A DNA stretch of 64,000 nucleotides, from contig CAWKIV010000017.1 of the NCBI GenBank assembly GCA_963849885.1, positions 11,658 through 75,657 of the forward strand, written 5' to 3'. Each line of letters begins with the position of its first letter. Positions within the stretch are counted from its first letter, which is position 1. The notes below the pieces were generated by a model. That model ran no database searches. It was not told the DNA's origin and worked only from the letters and a program-made list of their open reading frames with translations. This document shows positions 11,744-19,066 of the stretch, piece by piece. The position numbers and the translations under genes were made by a program. Source of the stretch: CADCTP01 sp963849885 (lineage in GTDB: Bacteria > Actinomycetota > Actinomycetes > Mycobacteriales > CADCTP01).

Positions 11744-12888
11744 GCTGGTCGATCGCCGGCACCGGCGCGGTGGCCAGCGTCGGCGGCAGCACCGACGAGG
11801 TCTTCGCCGCGCTCTGCGCGGGCCGCAGCGGGCTGGCCCCGCTGCGCGGCTTCGACGCGGCGAAGTACCGGGCCCGGTCCGCGTACGAGATCGACGACCG
11901 GCCGGCGGCCGGCACCGACGTGCCCGGGCGCGCGACCGGCTGGCTGCTGACGGCGGTGGCCGAGGCGCTGGCCGACGCCGGGCTGGCCGCGGACCTCTCG
12001 GACGTGCCGGTGATCGTCGGCACCGGCCTGCGCGAGCTGCGCTCGGCCGAGCTGGCCTGGCGGGCCGGCACCCGCGTCGACCCGGCCGACCTGCACTTCG
12101 GCACCGCGCTGCGGGCGCGCTTCGCGGCCGCCAGCACGTACACGGTCGCCAACGCCTGCGCCGCGTCGGTCTGCGCGCTGGCGATGGGCTGCGACCTGCT
12201 GGCCGCGGACGCGGCCGACACCGTCGTCGTCGCCGGCACCGACACGCTGACCGAGAGCATGTTCGGCCTGCTCGACCGGGTGCAGCTGGAGCCGCCGGAC
12301 CAGGTCCGGCCGTTCGACGCGGACCGGCGGGGGACCCTGCTGGGCGACGGCGCGGTCGCGGTGGTGCTGCGCCGGGACGGCTCCGGCGGGCCGGCCGCCG
12401 CCCGGGTCCGCGCGGTGAGCATGAACTGCGACGCGGCGCACCCGACCGCGCCGGACCCGGGCGGCATCGCCGCGGCCATCCGGCTGGCGCACGAGCAGGC
12501 CGGCGTCACCGCCGCGGACATCGACCTGGTCCTGGTGCACGGCACCGGCACCACCCTCAACGACGCGGCCGAGGTGGTCGCGCTGGCCGAGGTCTTCGGC
12601 CCGGCCGCCGGCCGGCCGCTGCTGACCGCGGTGAAGTCGATGACCGGCCACACCTCCGGCGGCTCCGGCCTGCTCGGCGTCGTGGTGGCGGCCCGGGCGC
12701 TGGCCACCGGGCGGGTCCCGCCGACGCTCGGGCTGCGCGAGCCGATGGCCGAGGCGGCGCCGTTCCGGTTCGTCCGGGACCCCGGCCGGACCGCCGACCT
12801 GCGGCTGGCCCAGGTCGACGCGTTCGGCTTCGGCGGCGTCAACGCGGTCGCGGTGCTGGAGCGGGCCGGCGGGGGAGGGGCGCGGTGA
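11740..12888 (+). CDS. Second discrete ketosynthase, at the chain-length-factor position but with complete triad
   Basis: A 382-aa KS-fold protein translated from a GTG that overlaps the first KS stop. The position right after the KS is where a chain-length factor would be expected. However, this protein keeps Cys140 (NACAASV), His267 (LVHGTGT) and His304 (MTGHTSG), so it may be catalytic. The N-terminal region is shortened compared with FabF. It could form a heterodimer with the first KS or act as a separate initiating or elongating KS. Confidence 0.88.
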   Translation: MSWSIAGTGAVASVGGSTDEVFAALCAGRSGLAPLRGFDAAKYRARSAYEIDDRPAAGTDVPGRATGWLLTAVAEALADAGLAADLSDVPVIVGTGLRELRSAELAWRAGTRVDPADLHFGTALRARFAAASTYTVANACAASVCALAMGCDLLAADAADTVVVAGTDTLTESMFGLLDRVQLEPPDQVRPFDADRRGTLLGDGAVAVVLRRDGSGGPAAARVRAVSMNCDAAHPTAPDPGGIAAAIRLAHEQAGVTAADIDLVLVHGTGTTLNDAAEVVALAEVFGPAAGRPLLTAVKSMTGHTSGGSGLLGVVVAARALATGRVPPTLGLREPMAEAAPFRFVRDPGRTADLRLAQVDAFGFGGVNAVAVLERAGGGGAR

Positions 12889-13862
12889 CCGCGGCCGACC
12901 CGGTCGTGGTGACCGGGGTCGGGCTGGCGCTGCCGGGCGTCGCGGACGCGGCCGCGCTGCCCGGCGCCACCCGGGCGGCGGTCCGGGCGGCCGACCCGGT
13001 CGAGCCGGCCGACCGGCTCGGCCGGCGCGGCCTGCGCTACCTGGACCGGGCCTCCCAGCTGGCGCTGTGCGCCGGGCGGGACGCGCTGCGGGACGCCGGC
13101 CTGCTGCCGGCCGGGACCGAGGCGCCGCCGCCCGGCGACCCGGTCGCGGTGGTGGTCAGCACCAACTTCGGCAACCTCGACACCGTCTGCGAGGTGGCCG
13201 CGACCATCGCCGAGCGGAGCACCGACCGGGTCAGCCCGATGGCGCTGCCGACCGCGTCGAGCAACGTCACCGCCGCGGTGCTGGCGACCCGCTTCGGCCT
13301 GCGCGGACCCAACCTGACCTTCACCAACGGGGCCACCTCCGGGCTCGACGCGGTCCACTGGGCCGGGCTGCTGGTCACCGGAGGCCGGTGCGCGCAGGCG
13401 CTGGTGGTCGGGGTGGAGACCAGCAACCCGGTCGTCGCCGGGCTGCTCGGCCGGCCGGCCGACGAGCTGCTCGACGGCGCCGCGGCGGTGGTGGTGGAGC
13501 GCGCGGCCACGGCCGAGGCCCGGGGGGCGGCCCGGCTGGCCGAGCTCGGCCGGTACGCCCGGCGGCCGGGGGTCGCCGCCTGCGTCGAGCGGGTCCTCGC
13601 CGGCGCGCCGGAGCCCCCCGCCCTCTGGCTGGCCGACACCCCCACCGACACCCCCACCGGCGCTGCGGCGCCGGCGGCGGGGCCGGACCTGACCGCCGCC
13701 TTCGGGCTGGCGTCCGGGGCGCTCGGGGTGCTGCAGTGCGCGGCGGTGGTGGGCTGGTTCGCGGCCGGCGGGGCGGAGCCGGCCCTGGTCACCACCGGGT
13801 CGGACGGCGACGACGCGGTCGCCGGCCTGCTGCTGCGCCCGGCCGGGGCGGGGCGGCGATGA
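12885..13862 (+). CDS. Ketosynthase-like protein lacking the active-site Cys (CLF-like)
   Basis: A 325-aa truncated thiolase-fold protein. The nucleophile motif reads TNGATSGLDA with Ala150 where Cys is expected, and the HGTGT and KSxxGH motifs are gone, so no condensation is expected. It is about 90 residues shorter than a normal KS. It may be the chain-length-factor-like partner of one of the two preceding KSs. It contains a short TDTPTDTPT repeat near residue 248. The GTG start overlaps the previous stop. Confidence 0.85.
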   Translation: MTAADPVVVTGVGLALPGVADAAALPGATRAAVRAADPVEPADRLGRRGLRYLDRASQLALCAGRDALRDAGLLPAGTEAPPPGDPVAVVVSTNFGNLDTVCEVAATIAERSTDRVSPMALPTASSNVTAAVLATRFGLRGPNLTFTNGATSGLDAVHWAGLLVTGGRCAQALVVGVETSNPVVAGLLGRPADELLDGAAAVVVERAATAEARGAARLAELGRYARRPGVAACVERVLAGAPEPPALWLADTPTDTPTGAAAPAAGPDLTAAFGLASGALGVLQCAAVVGWFAAGGAEPALVTTGSDGDDAVAGLLLRPAGAGRR

Positions 13863-14725
13863 GCGCCGAGCCCGTCGGGGGCGGGACGCCGACCGTGCCC
13901 GGCCTCGGGCCGAACGGCGCCGGTCCGGCCGAGCCGGTCGTGGTCCGGCGGGTGCGCCCCGGCGCCGGCCCCGACCCGCTGCGGGTGCTGCTCCTGCACG
14001 GGCTGTGCGGCAGCGCCGCGATCTGGGACGGCTTCGCCGGGCTGGCCGACCCCGACTGGGAGCTGTGGGCGGCCGACCTGCCCTGGCGCGGCACCGGGGT
14101 GACCGGCTGGGCGGACCGGCCGGTGGAGGACTGGGCCGCCCGGGCCGTCGCCGACCTGCCCGGCGGGGCCGACGTGCTGATGGCCCACTCCTTCGGCACC
14201 AGCGTCGTGCTGCGGTGGCTGGACCGGCAGGCCACCGGCCCGGACGGCGGCTTCGTGGTCGGCGGGCGGCGGCTGCGCGGGCTGGTGCTGGTCTCGCCGC
14301 TCTACCGGGCCGACCCGGACGACTTCGACTGGGACTCGATCGTCTACTACGTCGACCGGATCGACGGGATCCTCGCCGACGGCCTGCTCGCCGGGACCGG
14401 CCGGACGCTGCCGGCCGACAAGCTGCGGGCCGTCGCGCTCAAGGTCCGGGACCTGGTCGGCCCGTACGGGTGGCTGCGGTTCTTCGACACCTACCTGCGG
14501 ATGCCCGAGGTCCGCGGGGAGCGGCTGACCGTGCCGGCCCTGGTGGTCGGCGGGGGACTGGACACCGCGGCCCTGCCGGCGGACGCCGAGGCGCTGGGCC
14601 GGGCGCTGCCGGCCGCCACCGTGCACCTCCTGCCCGGCACCCGGCACTACCCGATGATCACCGCGGCGGAGGCGTTCGCCGAGCTGACCAACTCCTTCCT
14701 GCGGTCCGTGGCGGCGGCGCCATGA
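13859..14725 (+). CDS. Alpha/beta hydrolase
   Basis: A 288-aa alpha/beta-hydrolase fold protein. LLLHGLCGS forms the oxyanion segment. The nucleophile elbow is AHSFG with Ser111, a relaxed GxSxG. The C-terminal GTRHYPM supplies the His, and an Asp is available in GGGLDT. There is no signal peptide, so it is cytoplasmic. In this setting it could release or edit chains from the discrete ACPs, or close a ring. The ATGA overlap with the KS-like gene shows tight coupling. Confidence 0.83.
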   Translation: MSAEPVGGGTPTVPGLGPNGAGPAEPVVVRRVRPGAGPDPLRVLLLHGLCGSAAIWDGFAGLADPDWELWAADLPWRGTGVTGWADRPVEDWAARAVADLPGGADVLMAHSFGTSVVLRWLDRQATGPDGGFVVGGRRLRGLVLVSPLYRADPDDFDWDSIVYYVDRIDGILADGLLAGTGRTLPADKLRAVALKVRDLVGPYGWLRFFDTYLRMPEVRGERLTVPALVVGGGLDTAALPADAEALGRALPAATVHLLPGTRHYPMITAAEAFAELTNSFLRSVAAAP

Positions 14726-15762
14726 CGACCGGGACCGCGCCGACGCCGGCCGGGGCGCTGCTGGCCGGGACCACCCGGGTCCCGCTGCGGCCCCGCTACG
14801 AGGGCGCCAACATCTGCACCTGGATCGGCTTCAAGCACGTCAACTACCTGGTCGAGGAAGCCGTGCTGGCGCACTTCCGGGCCGCCGGGGCGCCGGCCGG
14901 GGCGCTGTACGAGGACTTCGGCCTCGGCCTGGACCTGGTCGAGCTGGACACCCGGGTGCTGCACGCCCTGCACGTGGACGACGAGGTGACCGCGGTCGTG
15001 GTGCCGGCCACCGCCGCGGCGGACCGGGCGGTCCGGCTGCGGGTGACGCTGACGGTGGACCGCGGCGGCCGGCCGCGGAAGGCCGCCACCGCCCGGGTCG
15101 CCGTGGTGCTGCGGGCCGGCGACCCGCGGTCGTCCGGTGTGGACGCTCCGGCCGGGCTGGCCCGGTTCGTGGTGCCCGTGCTCGGCGCCCACCGCCCCGC
15201 CGAGCCCGCCGAGCCCGCCGGGCCGGACGGGCCGGCCGGGCCGGCCGGGGCGGGGAGCGGGCCGGCGGGCGGCACCGACCCGCTGCTCGACCGGCTCACC
15301 GCCGGCCGCAACGCCTACGGCTGGCGGGCGCCGGTCCGCTACCCGTACTGCCACTTCACCGAGTGGCTGCAGCTGTCGGGCTACCTGCGGCTGCTGGAGG
15401 AGGCGGTCGACCGCTTCCTGGCCGACCGCGGCATCTCCATCGCCACCCTGCTGGCCGACCGGCGCTGGATCCCGGTGGTGCCGCGGTCCCGGGTGGAGAT
15501 CCTGGCCGAGGCCCGGATGGAGGAGGACCTCTACACCGTCTACACCGTCGAGGACGTCTTCAAGGACGCCACCTACACCTCCCGGCTGGACTGCTACGTC
15601 CGGCGGGACGGCGCGCTGCGGCCGACGGCCACCGGCTCCATCACCCACGGCTACGCGGTGATCGAGAGCCGCCGGGACTGGCGGCTGGTGCCCTTCGACG
15701 ACCGGGTGCTGCGCGCCCTCGCCGGCCCGGTGCCGGCCGGAGCGGGAGGGGGATCGCCGTGA
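14722..15762 (+). CDS. Double-hotdog protein (thioesterase/dehydratase-like)
   Basis: A 346-aa protein with two hotdog-like halves (about residues 20-145 and 190-335) joined by a Pro/Gly/Ala-rich linker. Each half has the helix typical of 4HBT-type enzymes (GFKHVNYLVEEA in the first, YCHFTEWLQLSGYL in the second). No perfect catalytic Asp or Glu signature of a named subfamily can be assigned by eye. Because the block has a KR (FabG-type) but no other dehydratase, a dehydratase role is a fair alternative to a thioesterase. It overlaps both neighbours by four bases. Confidence 0.72.
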   Translation: MTTGTAPTPAGALLAGTTRVPLRPRYEGANICTWIGFKHVNYLVEEAVLAHFRAAGAPAGALYEDFGLGLDLVELDTRVLHALHVDDEVTAVVVPATAAADRAVRLRVTLTVDRGGRPRKAATARVAVVLRAGDPRSSGVDAPAGLARFVVPVLGAHRPAEPAEPAGPDGPAGPAGAGSGPAGGTDPLLDRLTAGRNAYGWRAPVRYPYCHFTEWLQLSGYLRLLEEAVDRFLADRGISIATLLADRRWIPVVPRSRVEILAEARMEEDLYTVYTVEDVFKDATYTSRLDCYVRRDGALRPTATGSITHGYAVIESRRDWRLVPFDDRVLRALAGPVPAGAGGGSP

Positions 15763-16085
15763 CCGACTACCTGCTGGTGGAGACCGGCGGGCCGGACGCC
15801 GGCCCGGCCTGCGAGCGCTTCGTCGGCGACGCCGTCCGGCTGGCCGCCGGCGACGCCGGGGTCACGCTGCTGCTGCTGGAGGCCGGGGTGGTGGCCGCGG
15901 TGCGCGACGCCGGGCCGGACCTCGGCTCGCTGCTGCGGCACGGCGGCGAGCTGTGGGTGGACTCGTTCTCGCTGCGGCAGCGGGCGGTGCTGCCGGCCGA
16001 CCTGGTCAGCGGGGCCCGGGTCGTGGAGATGACCGACGTGGCCGAGCGGCTGCTGCGGCCCGGCCTGTCCACGGTCTGGCACTGA
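15759..16085 (+). CDS. DsrE/F/H-like small protein 1 (TusB/DsrH-like size)
   Basis: A 108-aa soluble protein of the size and layout of the DsrE/DsrF/DsrH (TusDCB) family: a hydrophobic first strand (TDYLLVETGG), a helix, then LLLLEAGVVAA and a C-terminal VVEMTDVAERLL. The one Cys lies early (residue 19), not at the family active site, as is usual for the non-catalytic subunits. It is the first of three consecutive DsrE-like genes and starts at a GTG that overlaps the hotdog gene. Family placement is by pattern, not by alignment. Confidence 0.62.
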   Translation: MTDYLLVETGGPDAGPACERFVGDAVRLAAGDAGVTLLLLEAGVVAAVRDAGPDLGSLLRHGGELWVDSFSLRQRAVLPADLVSGARVVEMTDVAERLLRPGLSTVWH

Positions 16086-16086
16086 C

Positions 16087-16494
16087 ATGGCCTGGACCGT
16101 GCCCCCGACCGACGTGCTGCTCAAGGTGCTCGGCGCCCCGCACCAGACCGAGCTGGTGTGCAGCCTGTTCCGGCTGGCGGAGGCGCTGCTGGACAGCGGC
16201 GCCACGGTGCAGGTGTGGACCTGCGCCGAGGCGACCGGGCTGACCCGGGCCGGCCTCGGCGACCGCAAGCCGCGCGACCCGGCCGACCGCACCGTGCACC
16301 ACCCGTCCACCGCCGGGCTGGTCCGCGACCTGCTGGCCGGCGCCCCGGGCCGGATCAGCTGGTACGCCTGCCGCTTCTGCTGCGTCGACCGCGGCGCGGT
16401 CGAGCAGATCCCCGAGGTCCGGGTCCGGCCGGCGGGCCGGTTCTGGGAGCACGTGCTGGCCGCCGACAAGACCGTGGTGCTGGGGGTGTGCTGA
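16087..16494 (+). CDS. DsrE/TusD-like protein 2 with active-site-type cysteine
   Basis: A 135-aa DsrE-like protein: first strand DVLLKVLG, helix, VQVWTCAEA, then a cysteine loop ACRFCCVDRGAVE with Cys95, Cys98 and Cys99, and a C-terminal Cys135. The spacing C-x6-R-G from Cys95 is the same as I remember around the persulfide-carrying Cys of TusD/DsrE. This makes it the candidate sulfur-carrying subunit of the trio. The gene is separated from its neighbours by one and three bases. No TusA, TusE, cysteine desulfurase or ThiS-like partner is in the window. Confidence 0.68.
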   Translation: MAWTVPPTDVLLKVLGAPHQTELVCSLFRLAEALLDSGATVQVWTCAEATGLTRAGLGDRKPRDPADRTVHHPSTAGLVRDLLAGAPGRISWYACRFCCVDRGAVEQIPEVRVRPAGRFWEHVLAADKTVVLGVC

Positions 16495-16497
16495 GCC

Positions 16498-16893
16498 GTG
16501 CCGACCGCCGACTGCACCCTGCTGATCGTGGAGCGCGCCTACCGCGGCGCGGTCGAGGACCAGTTCGCCGACGTGCTCTACTTCGTGCACGGCCTGCACC
16601 GGCAGAGCGGCGGCGTCGAGCTGGCCCTGCGCGGGGCCGCCGCCGGCTTCGCGGTGCAGACCGACCGCCCGCCGGCCCTGCGGGTCGCCGGCCGGCCGCT
16701 GGACACGCTGCCGGACCCGCGCCGGTCGGTGCAGCGGCTGCTCGACGACGGCGTGGCCGTCTGGACCGAGGAGCCGGACCTGCTCGCCCTCGGCGCCACC
16801 GCGCCGGCCCGGCTGATCCCCGGGGTGCGCTGCCTGGCCGCGCACGAGCTGGTGGCGCGGTGGCCCGGCTACGCCCGGGTGTGGTTCTTCTGA
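16498..16893 (+). CDS. DsrE/F-like small protein 3
   Basis: A 131-aa protein that starts at GTG 16498. The first strand CTLLIVERAYRGAVED is followed by a long helix (FADVLYFVHGLHRQS), then by LALRGAAAGFAV, which matches the DsrE/F pattern of a strand leading to a small-residue helix. Cys residues are only at 6 and about 113, so no active-site Cys is in the usual place. With the two genes before it, it forms a DsrEFH-like trio that may assemble as a hexamer, by analogy with TusBCD. Confidence 0.6.
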   Translation: MPTADCTLLIVERAYRGAVEDQFADVLYFVHGLHRQSGGVELALRGAAAGFAVQTDRPPALRVAGRPLDTLPDPRRSVQRLLDDGVAVWTEEPDLLALGATAPARLIPGVRCLAAHELVARWPGYARVWFF

Positions 16894-16931
16894 GCCGGCC
16901 GGAGGCGCCCGGGACCGGCGCCGGCGCACCG

Positions 16932-18035
16932 GTGATCTCCGCCTGGTCGGCGATCTCCCCGTGGGGGCTGACCGCCGGCGACTTCGCCGCCGGGCTGCGC
17001 TCCGGCCGGCCGACCGCGGCCCCGCTCGACCGTGCCGAGTGGACGGTGCCGGTGCCGGACGCGTGCCTGGTGCCCGGCTTCGACGTCCGTACGGAGCTGG
17101 GCCGCAAGGGCACCCGGTCGATGGACCGGGCCAGCGGGCTGGCGGTGGCCGCGGTCGGCCGGCTGCTCGGCGGGGCCGGCGACGGGGAGCGGCTGCCCGG
17201 GCTGCCCCCGGACGCCGGCCTGGTGCTGGGCACCACCACCGGCAGCGCACAGTCCATGATGGACTTCACCCGCGAGTCGCTGGTCGGCACCCGGCCCTAC
17301 CTGGTCGACCCGGCGCGCTTCCCCAGCACGGTGATGAACTGCGCGGCCGGCCAGGCGGCGATCTGGCACCGGCTGCAGGGTCCGAACGCGACGGTGGCCG
17401 CCGGGCGGGCCACCGGCCTGGCCGGCCTGCAGTACGCGCTGCGCCTGCACCGGGCCGGCCGGGCCGGCGCCCTGCTGTGCGGGGCGGTCGAGGAGTTCTC
17501 GGCCGCCCGGGCCTGGCTGACCTGGCACGCCCGGGCGGCCGGCGAGGCCGCGCCGGTGCTCGGCGAGGGCGCCGCCGTGTGGCTGCTGGAGCCGGCCGAG
17601 GTGGCCCGGGCGCACGGCCGGACCGGCCTGGCCGCACCGGTCGGGCTGGAGTTCGGCTTCGCCCGGGACCGGGCCGCGATCCGGCCGGTCCTGGCCGGCT
17701 GCCTGCGCCGGCTGCTCGACCGCGCCGGGCTGGCCGCGGCCGACGTCGACCTGGTCGCGGACTCGCAGCGGGCCGGGGCCGACGGCGCGGCCGAGCGGGC
17801 CGCCCTGGCCGACGTGCTCGGCCCGGCCGGCCCGGCGGGCCCCCGCCGGGTGGGCTGCGCCGACCGCATCGGCGACACCGCCGCCGCGTCGGCCGCCTTC
17901 CAGCTCGCGGCGGTGCTGGCCTGCGCGGCCGAGCCGGGGGCCGCCGCCGGCCGGCTCGCCCTGGTGACCGCGGCCGAGGCCGGCGGTGCGGTGGCGGCCG
18001 CCGCTTTCCGGCTGAGCGAGGGAGGGCGGAGCTGA
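16932..18035 (+). CDS. Second ketosynthase-like protein lacking the active-site Cys
   Basis: A KS-fold protein of about 367 aa. The nucleophile motif reads AAGRATGLAG, with Arg159 in place of Cys. The HGTGT His motif is replaced by DSQRAGADG, and the third motif by DRIGDTAAA. Condensation is not expected. The start is uncertain: GTG 16932 is the best codon, but a GGAGG at 16901-16905 lies too far upstream for it, so a start nearer 16911 without a normal codon cannot be excluded. The stop overlaps the following ACP start by one base, which suggests it is the partner of that ACP. Confidence 0.83.
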   Translation: MISAWSAISPWGLTAGDFAAGLRSGRPTAAPLDRAEWTVPVPDACLVPGFDVRTELGRKGTRSMDRASGLAVAAVGRLLGGAGDGERLPGLPPDAGLVLGTTTGSAQSMMDFTRESLVGTRPYLVDPARFPSTVMNCAAGQAAIWHRLQGPNATVAAGRATGLAGLQYALRLHRAGRAGALLCGAVEEFSAARAWLTWHARAAGEAAPVLGEGAAVWLLEPAEVARAHGRTGLAAPVGLEFGFARDRAAIRPVLAGCLRRLLDRAGLAAADVDLVADSQRAGADGAAERAALADVLGPAGPAGPRRVGCADRIGDTAAASAAFQLAAVLACAAEPGAAAGRLALVTAAEAGGAVAAAAFRLSEGGRS

Positions 18036-18295
18036 TGCCCGAGTCCGAGACCCCGCGGCTCGACGTGGACGACCTGCGTCGCACCGTGGCCAAGATCCTC
18101 GACGTCGAACCGGCCGACCTGACCGACGAGGTCCGGTTCGTCGAGGACCTCGGCGGCAACTCGCTGCTGGCGCTGGAGGTCCTCGTGGTGCTGGAGGAGA
18201 AGTACGGCGTCACCTTCAGCCGGGACGAGGTCGAGTCGCTGACGTCGCTGCCGCGGACCCGCGAGCTGCTCGCGGCGAAGCTGGCGGCCCGGTGA
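18035..18295 (+). CDS. Discrete acyl carrier protein (second ACP of the reducing block)
   Basis: An 86-aa carrier protein. The phosphopantetheine Ser lies in GGNSLLALEV (Asn in place of the usual Asp before Ser), with an acidic helix II. It overlaps the KS-like gene by one base and the reductase by four. It differs from the ACP at 10210, so the block appears to use two discrete carriers, perhaps for starter and extender or for two chains. Confidence 0.9.
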   Translation: MPESETPRLDVDDLRRTVAKILDVEPADLTDEVRFVEDLGGNSLLALEVLVVLEEKYGVTFSRDEVESLTSLPRTRELLAAKLAAR

Positions 18296-19032
18296 CCGGC
18301 GTGGACGGCCGGGTGGCGCTGGTCACCGGCGGGTCCCGCGGCATCGGCCGGGCCACCGTGCTCCGGCTGGCCGAGCTCGGCTACGACGTCGCGTTCTGCT
18401 ACAGCTCCCGCGACGACGCGGCCGAGAAGCTCGCCGGGGAGCTCGCCGGCCTCGGCCGGCGGGTGCTGGCCCGCCGGGCCGACGTGACCAGCCTGCCGGC
18501 CGTCCGGGAGCTGGTCGAGGCCACCGAGGAGCAGCTCGGGCCGATCGAGGTCGCGGTGAGCTCCGCCGGCGTGGTCCGGGACGGCCCGGTGGTGCTGCTG
18601 GCCGACGAGGACTGGCAGCAGGTGCTGCGGACCAACCTCGACGGCGTCTACCACCTCTGCCGCTCGGTCGCCTTCGGGATGATGAAGCGCCGCCGCGGCT
18701 GCATCGTCACCCTGTCCTCGGTGGCCGGGGTGGTCGGCAACGCCGGGCAGAGCAACTACGCGGCGGCCAAGGCCGGCGTCATCGGCTTCACCACGTCGCT
18801 GGCCAAGGAGGTCGGCCGGTACGGCGTGCGGGCCAACGTGGTCGCCCCCGGGCTGATCGAGACCGACATGACCGCCGGCCTGGCCGCCCGCGACCGGGAC
18901 CGGCTGCTCGGCGGGATCGCGCTGGGCCGCTTCGGCCGGCCCGAGGAGGTCGCCGACCTCATCGGCTACCTGGCCTCGGCCGAGTACGTCACCGGCAGCG
19001 TGTTCCGGATCGACGGCGGGATCGTGCTGTGA
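18292..19032 (+). CDS. 3-oxoacyl-ACP reductase (FabG-type SDR)
   Basis: A 246-aa short-chain dehydrogenase. The NADPH motif is TGGSRGIG, the NNAG position reads SSAG, the catalytic Ser is in LSSVAG, and Tyr and Lys are in SNYAAAKAG. The C-terminal GSVFRIDGG is typical of FabG. It should reduce the beta-keto groups made by the discrete ketosynthases, so the block makes a reduced or polyene chain and not an aromatic one. GTGA overlap with the ACP. Confidence 0.93.
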   Translation: MTGVDGRVALVTGGSRGIGRATVLRLAELGYDVAFCYSSRDDAAEKLAGELAGLGRRVLARRADVTSLPAVRELVEATEEQLGPIEVAVSSAGVVRDGPVVLLADEDWQQVLRTNLDGVYHLCRSVAFGMMKRRRGCIVTLSSVAGVVGNAGQSNYAAAKAGVIGFTTSLAKEVGRYGVRANVVAPGLIETDMTAGLAARDRDRLLGGIALGRFGRPEEVADLIGYLASAEYVTGSVFRIDGGIVL

Positions 19033-19066
19033 CCGGCGCGGGCCGCCCCGGCGAGGGGAGGGCGAC

